DNA of 64,000 bases from Nitzschia sp. DOCU1 (taxonomy: Eukaryota; Bacillariophyta; Bacillariophyceae; Bacillariales; Bacillariaceae): contig OX595988.1 in assembly GCA_951394045.1 (NCBI GenBank), forward strand, positions 2,123,352 to 2,187,351, written 5' to 3'. Shown here one piece after another: positions 17,767 to 27,169 of the stretch. A program made the translations under genes and the position numbers. Under the pieces are notes generated by a model. It did no database searches. It had not been told where the DNA came from and worked only from the letters and a program-made list of their open reading frames with translations. How positions within the stretch are numbered: the stretch's first letter is position 1; the number at the start of each line of letters is the position of its first letter.

Positions 17767-18469
17767 TTTGTTGTGTGTTCCCAATTTATGAAGGCAACGA
17801 GGCTGATTATCACGTGATCGTGGATTTTTTGAATTTCAAAATCGGAAACAACCGAACATTCCAGCGAATTCTTTCCATTCCCACTGAAAGTCGAAATTGC
17901 ATCTTCATGGTTGATGAAGTGGTGCTGCCAAACAAGAGTGAGGTGGACGTGGTATGTTATCATCCGATATTGATGCAAGAATGTTTTTACCTCGGATATC
18001 CTTGTTTCTGAATGGATTTATTCTAGATGCATACCAACCAGTAGGGCATTTAATACGCTACATAATACCTTATCCGCAATATTATTGCAATACCGGAGAG
18101 GGGGGATCTTTGATTGATAATCTCATTGTTGTGGAAATAAATTTTTGCGGTGCATTTTGTGTCTCTATCGGTGGAGCGAGACGAACTTGAGAAGAAGAGC
18201 AAAAAGCGGGGGATGCCAACAAATGCAGCAAGAGTGCACAAGAGAACTGAAGAGTGGAATCGGACAGACGGATAAGCGCGTACATGTGGTACAAAACTCA
18301 CGTTGAGCAAAGTGCAAGATATCTTGCACTTTCGCTTTTGGGGGAGGAGTTTGCCGCGTTGGGCAGGCGACATGGATATGGTTATGTTTGTCATAGAGTT
18401 ACGATCAAATGTACACGAAAATTAGGGGGTGAGGACAGGACTCCAAGGAGGACAGGACTCCGAGAAATA
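17767..18469. other. Right end of mobile block and flank
   Basis: Contains the promoter side of the transposase gene, the TTAA-ATGCC candidate right end at 18045-18053, and the 24-bp palindrome below. No other gene supported. Confidence 0.4.
18309..18332. repeat. 24-bp perfect palindrome centred on GCAAGATATCTTGC
   Basis: AAAG-TGCAAGAT and its exact complement meet at 18320/18321. The core is the same palindrome found twice at 11754-11798, and both sides continue into a CTTT(C)GCTTTT tract, so the left and right flanks of the mobile block share it in the same orientation. Confidence 0.9.
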
Positions 18470-18719
18470 CGGTAGATGTCCCCCGAATATCAAGTTTTAC
18501 ATCCTATGTAGTATCGTACCTACGCATAATCAGGGCTCCAGTCATCTTCCGACCACGACTCTATCCAAAATCATCACCATCTCTGATTGGACAGAAATTA
18601 CTTTGCGAAGAGGTCTCATTTTTTCACAAAGTACGATACCAGGTCTCTGGCTTCGGCTCCCTCCAGGGGTGACACTAGCGGGAGTCAATGACGCTGATGA
18701 CTTTGAAGATTGCACATTT
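18470..18719 (+). repeat. Direct repeat, right copy (partner 11487-11732)
   Basis: See the left copy. Near identity over ~250 bp implies a recent duplication or a conversion event. Sequence immediately outside the pair is unrelated. Confidence 0.95.
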
Positions 18720-19543
18720 TATTGATGGATATTTATGCCCAGAGGCGTTAAATCCAGTCGGTTCTCGGCGGCACTCCAGCCACATTACGTACTCTGTACC
18801 AATCGGTGGTACCTCGTACGATACTTTTGTAGGAATCAACTGTACACCTGTGATACCACATAGTATCCCTCCGAGTCGTCTGGCATTGGACCTGTCTTTA
18901 GCCAAGGCTTATCAAATATCACATATTTTAGAAATATACAAGACCAAGATCTATCGTGACGATGAGTTTTCAATTCCTCGTTTGACAACTTTACTATGGG
19001 TTCGACAAATGACAGACATGTGCTCCATAGAAAATGATCGGAGTAGTCACGGTATCAGGTGCAGAATGTCGTGCCGAGGAGAGCCGAGACGACTCGTCAA
19101 AAAACGACTTTGGATAATCATTTATTCATACTTGTAGATTGATAATATATCAAATTAATAATTTTCAACGGTTTAAGGCTTATATCCATTTCACCCACAT
19201 GGTCCATGGAAACTTGTGAAATGCCGTGGCCGCCGATTTCAAAGCTTTTCGGAGTGGCTGCAGAAACTTCTCTCGGTGCTCCCACGTTCCATCGCACCTC
19301 CAAAACAACGAGTATTCGCAAGCATCGCAAACCAAAAAACCGATTGGCTGTCCCCCCACCGACAATAATCTGATTGAGCTCCACCACAGCAAATCAGGGA
19401 AACCCATTCATTTGGCCTCGCAGAAAGCGCAACACCACACTCTTATTTTGTTGATTCGAAGCTCTTCTCCACCAAGGATAGCTTCCTCTTTTATCGTAGC
19501 ACTGCCACACCTGATCATCCAACCGCATAAGCGACGCCAAAAA
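18720..19543. other. Intergenic sequence upstream of secreted Cys-rich gene
   Basis: No supported gene or RNA. Contains GGTACCTCGTACGATA-type palindromic fragments near 18807-18825. Likely promoter within the last few hundred bases. Confidence 0.35.
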
Positions 19544-20501
19544 ATGACCTTGTTGGGTTCATCGAGTTCTATGTTCTTGCTTCTGGTGTTATCGTTCCTG
19601 GCCACATTGGCCACGGCCGCAAATCAAGTATGCCCTCTCTGTGCCACTGCTGCCGATCTGCCTGTACGGTGGGACTTTCGAATCCAAGATGGAAGGACGT
19701 GTCGAGACCTCTACCTGTACCTCGGTGGGATGAGTCCCTCGAACTCAATGTGGTGAGTATTTCGTAGAACTCGGAACGGCGCACCCGAAACTGCCCTTGC
19801 CCTCCATCACTCATCGCCGCCTTTGCATATTCTCTTGCCCGCGCAGTCAAGCAACGAAAGATCTCGCTCAGGAGCTGTGTTGTGGCTCTGCTGAACCGCA
19901 GGGTTACAATTTCCCGCCCACAAACCCTCCTGTGTACACTGGGCCCGTAGGATCCGAACCGATGTGTCCCATTTGCGGAACGATGGAGTACCCTGGAATC
20001 CCGCAGGCGTTCATTGTAGCTCGTTATGTCGGAGAGTTCACTTGTGATCAGCTTTATGGCCGAGGACTCAACGGCATGACTCCCGATTTCATGTGTGGGC
20101 CCTTGCAAGACTTCGCAAAGCCCGTTTGCGGATGTGGAGAGTACAACCCGAAGTGTCGATCCAATCCGAGCCAATGTTGGGGTAGTAGTGGCAGCTCTCC
20201 CGTGGCGTCCCCCGTGCAGCGACCCGTGCAACCACCAGTTCAACAACCGGTTGCTTCTCCAACAGCCTATGTGGCGCCAGGATCTTTTAACCGAAAGACG
20301 CCGCCGGAGGGAGGAAAGTACTCAACGAAACTTTCCAATGGCCGAGGTGGAGCTGCTAGTGTTTTGCGTGGGGGAAGAAGAGGAGAAGAAGATGAGATGT
20401 TCGAGGTCGAGGACGTAGAGAGCCTCCCGGAAGACGCTGAAGGCTTGGAATTTGAATTTCGAGTTGTAGAGAGAGACGACGGGGAAGAATCTTCACATTA
20501 G
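19544..20501 (+). CDS. Secreted Cys-rich protein with two copies of a CPxC...CGC domain
   Basis: Modelled as join(19544..19752, 19847..20501), 287 aa. Donor GTGAGT and acceptor CGCGCAG join TG|T to make a Cys codon (NSMCQATKDL), completing domain 1. Residues 10-28 are a signal peptide (FLLLVLSFLATLATAA). Two homologous Cys modules follow: CPLC...CRDLYLYLGG...C...ELCCG and CPICG...CDQLYGRGLNG...C...KPVCGCG, with six or seven Cys each, probably disulphide-bonded outside the cell or in the secretory path. A Pro/Val/Gln linker and a charged acidic tail end the protein. A related module opens the gene at 27852. Diatom secretomes are rich in such families, but the role is unknown; cell-wall or surface function is inference. 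Confidence 0.8.
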
Positions 20502-21136
20502 TCGTGAAGCTGCACAGACCTGCAACTTTCTTATCTGCTACTTTTGAGGTTCGCGAGGTGTCGGTCCTCGCTGTAAATCCTACCCTACTCGGTGATTAGG
20601 CCCGTTCCACTATTGTAAACTAGTTTCGCATGCACAATGCCTTGGACTACCGAAGTGGGCATTAAAGTGATTCCTCGGCCACACCACGATCGTGCTCACT
20701 ATGGATTTCAACTATAGTTGTTTTATGTATGCACTGCGGCCGAATGTTGAATCGAGGATCTCAGTTGTCAATGGGGATGATGCGAACATGATTCATTGTC
20801 GAAGAGGACGATCCTCGTTCAGCTGCTAGTAGTAGCAGAGAAAAGGAACGAAGGCAGTTTGCACTCGACGAAGGAACTAGCAGAGTAGTCATTGATGGTT
20901 GTTCTATTTCAGATACTAAACGGAAGAAGCGGCGATTAAAATTTTGGCGAGTTATCACGATTGATGAATATTTATCCGGTCTCGCACCACAATTGATCGG
21001 TACCAGAAGCTACAGTAGGCTAAGTTGAGCAAGGGTTCTCGAAGGTATTATAAACCTGGCACTGCACCTGGTATGGGCTCAGTTCTTGGAAGCAATGAGT
21101 CTTGGATCGTCGGTGCAACTACCGACTCCGAGTTGG
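20502..21136. other. Intergenic
   Basis: No supported gene. Holds the presumed 3' end of the Cys-rich gene and an ACCTGGTA motif at 21066. Confidence 0.35.
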
Positions 21137-21268
21137 TACATTGCACCCCTCACGACGCTAAGCTTTGCAGGGATTTGTAAGTTGTCCCTTTTCTTCCGAC
21201 GGCGTGCAGCGATCTACAAGACAGTTACAAATCCCTGCAAAGCTTAGCGTCGTGAGGGGTGCAATGTA
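21137..21268. repeat. Perfect 44-bp inverted repeat with 44-nt spacer
   Basis: Arms 21137-21180 and 21225-21268 are exact complements for all 44 bases, with mismatch beginning immediately outside. The spacer (21181-21224) is unrelated. Transcribed, it would fold into a long uninterrupted hairpin suitable for Dicer processing. It could equally be a tiny foldback element. Confidence 0.97.
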
Positions 21269-21560
21269 GTATGTATAGTAGATGCGGTAGTGAGCCACGC
21301 GGGTGAGTGAAGTGTGAGTCGTCGCAATTTCATCTGCGGTGGCAGCCCACAACAACAGAGGTGGCAGGGATTTGGGATAAAACCGAAGAAAATAATTCTC
21401 AATCTTCAGCCGAGAGGGGCGGAGGGAGTTTTTTGGAATGTCATTGCCGGTAATTTAACGGAACTATGGTCACATAGGCGTTTTTGAAAAATCTCAGTAG
21501 GTATCTAAACCTGTATTGAGGGTGGTCACAATAATACAGTACGATACTGAGGCCCACCGC

Positions 21561-22200
21561 GACCGTTGTAAATTCGCTGTAATGGATCGCTGTAATGACC
21601 CGCAAGGCCATTCGTACGACGGACGGACTTCATTACAGCGATTTTTTAGGCTGTTACGCGAAATGAATACCCCCGATCCTGGATATTCATTTCGCGTAAA
21701 TTCGCTGTAAATTATCGGGCCAAGCAAGACCGACGCCTTTAATTCAAGCTGCTCGTTAACAGGCGCTGCGCCCGCGAATCGCTCACGCACGAACGCATCG
21801 GTTGATTATTGCACTCTTGCACCGCAACACACTCCATACCAGGTACACTCGTTGCCACTACGATTGTTGCCACTACTACTTGGAATCAGTACTCATGTCT
21901 TTGTCCAACGAGGAGTTGTTGAAAGCCCTGGGTGGTGGTACAAATGTAGAGGAGGACGACATTGTTATTGAAGACAAGATAGCTAATATCTAATATCGTT
22001 ACTACTTAGGAAATGGCGCCATGATGGCACTCGGTAAAGCTGAGACATTGCTACACTTCTACGGGACCCATTTGAATCTTATTACCCAATTCATTTCGGC
22101 ACCTTCCGACCGTGCGACAGATTTAGCGTAATTAGGCTCTTTTCCGGATGGAAGGACGGACCAATTAGAGCGATTTATTACAGCGAATTTTACAACGGTC
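21561..22200. mobile_element. Non-autonomous TIR element (MITE-like), about 640 bp
   Basis: The left end GACCGTTGTAAATTCGCTGT (21561 onward) matches the complement of the right end (22163-22200) over about 38 bp with a one-base indel and a few mismatches. The motif TTCGCTGTAA recurs inside, in both orientations. A perfect 16-bp inverted repeat (21654-21669/21684-21699) lies within the left part. No clear target-site duplication was found, so the ends may be off by some bases. It carries only a 32-codon frame from 21895 (MSLSNEELLKALGGG) that may be a relic of a transposon protein. Confidence 0.7.
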
Positions 22201-22769
22201 GGAACGCCACTGAGTTCCATCTCGAGTTACGCCACACTCGTGATTGTGATGAATCACAACTGACGAAGCAAAAACAGAAAAGGGGGACGGCAACTACCGG
22301 TCCTTCGATGATTCATTCATTTGGCCATAAAGTTACCAAAAATAGGTAGTTACTCCACTATGCAATTTCCAATTTTCAAGCCAGCGCTGCGGCAAGCGAG
22401 TACCGTTTTTTGTGACCCAGTTATCTATGCTTTGTTTTGTTGGGATCGAGAGAGAGAGTTTAGTTCAAGAAGATCGACTAATTCGAACTTCGTTTGGGTG
22501 GGTATCACGTTCCCCCCATACCGGGTAAAACCTAAAACGTAGAACGAGGGAATGCGCGTGCTGGAGGCCGAACTTGGCTATCCAGCGTTCAAGAGAAACG
22601 ATGGCATGGTGTGTAGGAGACCCCGTAGCGGAAGCCGCATCATCACTCACATCTCACACAGCAAAACAACGAACGATCCGGCCGTCTTTGGAAGGATATT
22701 CTTTGTGGCATAGGTAAAGCATTGTAATCGAAGCATCACATTTATTATAACAAGCAGATAGGTATCAAA
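22201..22769. other. Intergenic, upstream of CD2BP2/Lin1 gene
   Basis: No supported gene or RNA. A GA-repeat (GAGAGAGAG) occurs near 22447-22457. Confidence 0.35.
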
Positions 22770-23966
22770 ATGCCATCTGTCACGTTCGCGCCATCGGCTG
22801 ATGACACGAAGCGTCCGCCTCAGAAGCGTCCCAGGGAACATGATTTGAAGACCGAAGAAGATACCAGCGAAAGTGAACCGGGCACATCGGTGGGAACTAG
22901 AAAACAAAAACGGTATCGGCCGAACGAAGATGAGATTGATGATATAGATGAATGGCAACAAGACGAAGATGACAACGAGGACCATGTACTACCTTCAGAG
23001 AAAGAACTCTTGGATGCGAAGCGTCAACGGCGGCAGAGCCGAAGCGGCATCAATACGGATGAAAAAACTAGAATCGATGACGTTACAAGTCTCGCAGCTG
23101 AGGGCATCGCCATCGAGCCTTTTCACATGAAAAATGAAGAGTCAGATGGAACAGGTTTCTTTGACGGGGACACTTACGTTTTTCGACGAAAGAACGCCGA
23201 AGAGGGAGAAGACGACGAACCGGACGCTTGGCTCGATCGACTGAGGGAAGACGAACAAGAGGGGAAAAAGCCGTACCAAATTCCGGTTGCCAAAGCAGCT
23301 CGAGCAGAGGCAGCAGAAGCCGCGCAGGAATCTATGGATGATTTGACAAAAGACCAGCTCTATCTCAAGATATTGCCCCTTTTGAACGAACACGAGTCGG
23401 TGTCTCAAGCTTTGATTCGCTACGGCCGTCTCATGAGACCAACTCGTACACAAAAAGTGTCAACAGCAAATGCATCACAGTCAGCAACACAAGACTCGGC
23501 AAAGGCATTGCTGAACGAATTGACTGGAGCAGCCAGTGCCTTGTTGCTCAAAGGGGAAGTCGAAATTTACCAGTCCTCGAAGATGGATATCCAGCGGCTC
23601 CTACCTTCTTCGCAGGTTCAATCAGCTGCCAAAGCAAAAAGTTTAATTGAAAAGCAGCAACCTGCGAAATGGGAATACATGGGCAATCAAGATGGTGCCT
23701 TACACGGGCCCTACACAACCGAACAAATGATGGAATGGGTGAAGGCCGGGTACTTTGTCGGGGCACAGCGTGTGAAGGTCCGTACCATACGGGAAGAGGC
23801 TAGGGAACTTTCCACCCAGGATGATTTACTAGCTGATTTGCTGGATGATGATGGTAATGACGAGGAATGCGTCACCCCTCCCACAGAAGTTGTCATGAAG
23901 AAAGGAGATTGGATGTGGTCCAATGAAATTGACTATGGTGCATATTTGCCAGAACCTAATTGTTAA
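22770..23966 (+). CDS. CD2BP2: CD2BP2/Lin1-like U5 snRNP protein with GYF domain
   Basis: Single exon, 398 aa. The N-terminal half is charged and disordered with the conserved segment TGFFDGDTYVFRR and DAWLDRL, as in the U5-52K/Lin1 family. A helical middle follows (LTKDQLYLKILPLLNEHESVSQALIRYGRL). Residues about 300-350 are the GYF domain: WEYMGNQDGALHGPYTTEQ, MMEWVKAGYF, which binds proline-rich peptides. The C-terminus WMWSNEIDYGAYL is also typical. The family is part of the U5 snRNP/tri-snRNP before splicing activation and acts in the nucleus. Its length is slightly above human CD2BP2 (341). Confidence 0.9.
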   Translation: MPSVTFAPSADDTKRPPQKRPREHDLKTEEDTSESEPGTSVGTRKQKRYRPNEDEIDDIDEWQQDEDDNEDHVLPSEKELLDAKRQRRQSRSGINTDEKTRIDDVTSLAAEGIAIEPFHMKNEESDGTGFFDGDTYVFRRKNAEEGEDDEPDAWLDRLREDEQEGKKPYQIPVAKAARAEAAEAAQESMDDLTKDQLYLKILPLLNEHESVSQALIRYGRLMRPTRTQKVSTANASQSATQDSAKALLNELTGAASALLLKGEVEIYQSSKMDIQRLLPSSQVQSAAKAKSLIEKQQPAKWEYMGNQDGALHGPYTTEQMMEWVKAGYFVGAQRVKVRTIREEARELSTQDDLLADLLDDDGNDEECVTPPTEVVMKKGDWMWSNEIDYGAYLPEPNC

Positions 23967-24203
23967 GAAAATAATTGCCCGTAGCAGTACCCCATTTGGC
24001 TAGTAGTACTGTAAAGTCTCGGCGGCAAGATTTTGGATTCTCGTGCATGTGCTACTGTACGACCTACTTTTCAAAGATTTGGGTTGTTCCATCATCTCTC
24101 CTCGGATCGTTTCTGTATATTGACGACCCAGGGACCATAGAGGCCCAAAGAACTGCCGTGACCATACGTCTATGAGAATAGTGTGTTCTCGATAGCATCC
24201 GGC

Positions 24204-25187
24204 TCATGTGGAAATCACACAGACCGGAGAGTGCTCCTTTGAAGAATCAAATGCGTGATGGAAGACTTTTGCTGTGCTCGTGATATCTATTGGTTGATCT
24301 TGGAACGAGGTGGCCTCGTCTTCTTGGTACTGTGCGCTCATGCTGTAGACGTACCACAGTCGCTGCTGAATTCCCGCCACTTTGTCCGAGTCAAACTGCA
24401 TCCCAAAGATCTTCTCGAGCACCGCTAGAAAGTTTGATTCCCGTGTTTCCCTCAAACCACAACCCTCCAAGCCTTCAATCGCGTTAAGGATACAAGCTAC
24501 AGCCACTGTAGCTCTCTCCTTTGGAACAAAGTTGTAGTCGTAAAGAGCAAGCTCCGCGAAGAAAATCGCCCGTTGTTGGACACATTCAAAAATGCGCGGG
24601 TCTGATATTGGTAACGCTGCACAAAATGGCTCGACAAAACACTGAACAGTAGGCGGGTTAAGGCGCCAAGACAGCGACTTAAGCATGATCATCTCCATCT
24701 CAAGGATATGCTGCTCTTCGAATTCCCCCTTGCTAAGTTCTACAAGATTGCGGAGAGTGACTTTCCTGGTGTTGAAGATTTTCGTTGCCATGTACAGCGA
24801 CGTCATAGCAGCCAGCTTGAACGCGGTTCTGTCACAGTTGCATCGATCACTAAACCTGTCCAGATAGGAAAATGAAACTGCGACAATTTCTCTCCCCGTG
24901 TGAAAGTGGTCACACACTCGGTATGCCCACTCGCACATCTTTTCACGGCAGACCGCGTCAACAAGGTCTTCGTCAATAAGCATGGGACAATCTTCGCCTT
25001 CGTCCTCATATTTGACAGTGTCATTATGTCTAGCCCGACGGGCAAGATAGTCGCTACATGTGTATGATAAAGCATCCTGCGAAGCCATTACTTTGACCTG
25101 ATCGACCAGATCGTTTTGGGGGTCGTCCAGGGAACGAAGGCGCAAGCTGCCCTTCATCCGCAGGCCCAAAAGAGGAGTACCGGGCAT
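24204..25187 (-). CDS. Diatom-type cyclin (first copy)
   Basis: 327 aa from the first ATG (MPGTPLLGLRMK); the frame extends upstream only to a TTG. Residues about 65-180 form the N-terminal cyclin box: KMCEWAYRVCDHFHTGREIVAVSFSYLDRF, then FKLAAMTSLYMATKI and LRNLVELSKGEFEEQHILEME. LSWRLNPPTVQCFVEPF opens the C-terminal fold. A short Ser-rich tail ends ...HSPVCVIST. This matches the expanded diatom cyclin group rather than a canonical A/B/D type, and such cyclins are thought to link cell cycle to nutrient or light signals. No destruction box is obvious. It converges on CD2BP2 with 237 bp between stops. Confidence 0.87.
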   Translation of the reverse strand: MPGTPLLGLRMKGSLRLRSLDDPQNDLVDQVKVMASQDALSYTCSDYLARRARHNDTVKYEDEGEDCPMLIDEDLVDAVCREKMCEWAYRVCDHFHTGREIVAVSFSYLDRFSDRCNCDRTAFKLAAMTSLYMATKIFNTRKVTLRNLVELSKGEFEEQHILEMEMIMLKSLSWRLNPPTVQCFVEPFCAALPISDPRIFECVQQRAIFFAELALYDYNFVPKERATVAVACILNAIEGLEGCGLRETRESNFLAVLEKIFGMQFDSDKVAGIQQRLWYVYSMSAQYQEDEATSFQDQPIDITSTAKVFHHAFDSSKEHSPVCVIST

Positions 25188-25594
25188 GGTTTCTGAGAAA
25201 GACGGACGCAATTTGTGGCGTCGAGCAACTTGTTTCAATACTTATGGCAGTTGCGGCTGATCTCTGACCAAGACAACAGTGAAACTCTTCCGAGTCGTCG
25301 TAACATGAATGGTTGGCAAATTGGGCGAGATCCTAAATCCCGCGTCCTTGAATTGACGCGGGCTGGCGGGACTTTTCGCAATCGTGCCTACGGGATGCTC
25401 GCCTAAGTATTTCCCGGCAAATAACTCGCACATTGACCGACGGGCTCGCACATGTTTTACCTCGATAGAGTTACTTAGTAAATTTTTGCGGGATTTAGGA
25501 TGAACTAGACGAACACCCCGCCGTGTTTTATCACACAATCGGTGTCGCAATCGTAAATAACCATCGCATTTGAAACGTTGCGCGCCGCGACTGC
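25188..25594. promoter_or_regulatory. Divergent intergenic region between cyclin and Maf genes
   Basis: 407 bp between two opposite starts. It contains a near-repeat of AAATTGGGCGAGATCC and GC-rich tracts but no motif I can name. Confidence 0.35.
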
Positions 25595-26599
25595 ATGGTT
25601 TGTTGGATGCAATTGTGGATGGATAGAGTTGAATACCCGAACCTCTCTGCTCAGATGTGTGGCGTCGTGCAGGAGAAGAAATCACCGTCAGGAAGCAATC
25701 CAGCCGAGTCGATTCCGCCCTCCTGGGATACAGCCACAAGTTGCTTTAGGGGTTCATATCTTGGTGGAAGATTCGTGAGAATTGCCGCGCTCGTTTCCCT
25801 GTTGCAGTTTGCACCTTCCAGTGGGTTTGTGCCAGATTTCCGCTGCAACAAAGTTCGAACAAGCCAGCACGATAATGTTTTTAAAATGACCAAGACAGAT
25901 GGGAAAGATCCGTCGCTTCTTGTTTCAGTGCTGAACCACATCGGTCTAGACGATTCTGCCAAAGTCCGATTGGTATTGGCCAGCCAGTCCCCAAGACGAA
26001 AAGAGATCCTTGATATGATGATGTTGACGGGGAAATATTCTGTCGAGAGTCCTCCCTTGGATGAATCGCAGCTCCAGAAGAAGCTGACCGAACAGGGTAT
26101 ACCATCTGCCGACTATACTCGCAAACTCGCTGAAGCCAAAGCGTTGGCGCTAGCTGAAATGCATCGCGGCAATTGCGACAGTCCTAGTAGGATACCAACA
26201 TTTTATCTTGGGAGTGATACCGTCGTTGAAATCGAAGGCAAAATTTTAGAAAAGCCGAAAGATTGTGAAGATGCTAAGGCCATGCTTTCCACTATGAGTG
26301 GACGCCAACATCATGTCCACACCGGTGTTGCCGTGTACAGGCTGATGGAAAACGACATATCTCTGGTATCTTCTTTCACCGACACGGCAACGGTGAAATT
26401 TTGCTCTTTGAGTCAAGAGACTATCGACGCATACGTGGAAACCGGGGAACCACTTGACAAGGCAGGGTCTTACGGAATCCAGGGTGTGGGTGGACAGTTA
26501 GTTACAGAGATTCGAGGGGACTTTTTCACTGTGATGGGTCTACCAATGCATAAGACGAGTACTCTTCTCGCCGAAGCAATCCTAGCCGAACTAAACTAG
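25595..26599 (+). CDS. maf: Maf/YhdE-family nucleotide pyrophosphatase, possibly plastid-targeted
   Basis: Up to 334 aa in one exon. From about residue 122 it is a complete Maf domain: VLASQSPRRKEIL (nucleotide-binding), YLGSDTVVEIEGKILEKPKD with the catalytic Asp, MSGRQHHVHTGVAVY, and DKAGSYGIQGVGG. Maf proteins hydrolyse non-canonical or excess (d)NTPs to NMP and PPi. Before the domain, residues about 62-80 (VRIAALVSLLQFAPSSG|FVPDF) look like a signal peptide with the Phe-containing plastid cleavage site. However, about 60 residues precede it, so the true start may be later, or an unseen intron may join a different first exon; ATGs at 25595, 25619 and 25652 are possible. It converges with the thioredoxin-like gene (79 bp apart). 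Confidence 0.85.
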   Translation: MVCWMQLWMDRVEYPNLSAQMCGVVQEKKSPSGSNPAESIPPSWDTATSCFRGSYLGGRFVRIAALVSLLQFAPSSGFVPDFRCNKVRTSQHDNVFKMTKTDGKDPSLLVSVLNHIGLDDSAKVRLVLASQSPRRKEILDMMMLTGKYSVESPPLDESQLQKKLTEQGIPSADYTRKLAEAKALALAEMHRGNCDSPSRIPTFYLGSDTVVEIEGKILEKPKDCEDAKAMLSTMSGRQHHVHTGVAVYRLMENDISLVSSFTDTATVKFCSLSQETIDAYVETGEPLDKAGSYGIQGVGGQLVTEIRGDFFTVMGLPMHKTSTLLAEAILAELN

Positions 26600-26678
26600 T
26601 CCTACTTTGAACCTATTGTATTCGATATCGTGTATGTTGCTCCTATCCCCTCACCCATCAAGAGTGCGGCCAGACTTT

Positions 26679-27169
26679 TCACGGCGAGGGACAGAACTGT
26701 CCAAACTTGGCAAGAATCTCAAGGTAGTGGGTCTGCTCGTATAGTCTGGCAACAGGGTTGCCGTCTTGAAATAAAATCATAGAAGGCGACTTTAAAAAGG
26801 CATTCGTCAGCATTGTAGGTTTGATTACGACTCGATCGCCGCGTGCACACTCACCTTCTCGGCGCAATCCCACTTCTTGGCGAGTTCTGGGTAGTCTTGC
26901 TGCTTAATAGACACCAAGGTCGCCCTGTCTGCAAGCAGCGACTTGGCTCTGAAAATGTCATCCTTGATGGCGTTTTCGGTGTTGGCATCATAGAAATTGA
27001 TCAGCACTGGCTTGTCCTTCGGGAACTTGGCAAGGATCTCTTCCATAGTGTTGTACTTGGCGAGCAGATTGGTGGGAGCCCGCGACCTTTGAGGGCCTAC
27101 GGGCACAAACCCATGCACCGCCGACGCGATGACGGCCAACAGCAAAACTGTTACAGAATTCAACTTCAT
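26679..27169 (-). CDS. Thioredoxin-fold protein lacking the CxxC site, plastid-targeted
   Basis: Modelled as complement(join(26679..26789, 26855..27169)), 141 aa. The 65-nt intron (GTGAGT...TTTAAAG) is phase 0 and joins WDCAEK to SPSMILFQDG, as a thioredoxin fold requires. MKLNSVTVLLLAVIASAVHG|FVPVG is a textbook bipartite plastid signal with Phe after the cleavage site. The fold is visible in KPVLINFYDANTENAIKDD, LVSIKQQDYPELAKKWD and MILFQDGNPVARLYEQ, but where thioredoxins have WCGPC this protein has DANTENA, so it cannot do dithiol exchange there. It may be a structural or binding partner in the stroma. A longer upstream frame with other ATGs exists but lacks the signal logic. Confidence 0.78.

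Larger units (their letters stand above)
12014..18053. mobile_element. Candidate DNA transposon: piggyBac-like transposase/nuclease with two accessory genes
   Basis: The block between the two long direct repeats contains three genes with mobile-element character: the 1195-aa transposase/nuclease, a 312-aa unknown and a small PIP-box protein. I looked for piggyBac-type ends and found TTAA followed by ATGCC pointing inward at 12014 (plus strand) and at 18053 (minus strand). That is a match of only 9 bp including the target site, so the boundaries are provisional. The left 2 kb of the plus strand is G-poor, C-rich and T-rich, with an abrupt shift relative to host DNA. The element would be about 6.04 kb. 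The gene content is much better supported than the ends. Confidence 0.45.

Noticed and set aside
17767..17784. TTG start extending the transposase/nuclease by six residues
   Set aside because: Eukaryotic initiation at the first ATG (17766) is preferred; the same logic was applied to the cyclins, Vps4, GNAT, PiT and BMS1.
11487..18719. LTR retrotransposon with the 246-bp units as LTRs
   Set aside because: A TGT...GCA frame can be drawn, but identity extends beyond it on both sides and the interior has no gag, RT or integrase.
18429..19137. Frames crossing the right direct repeat
   Set aside because: Reading frame differs between the two repeat copies after the 4-nt indel, so coding is not conserved.
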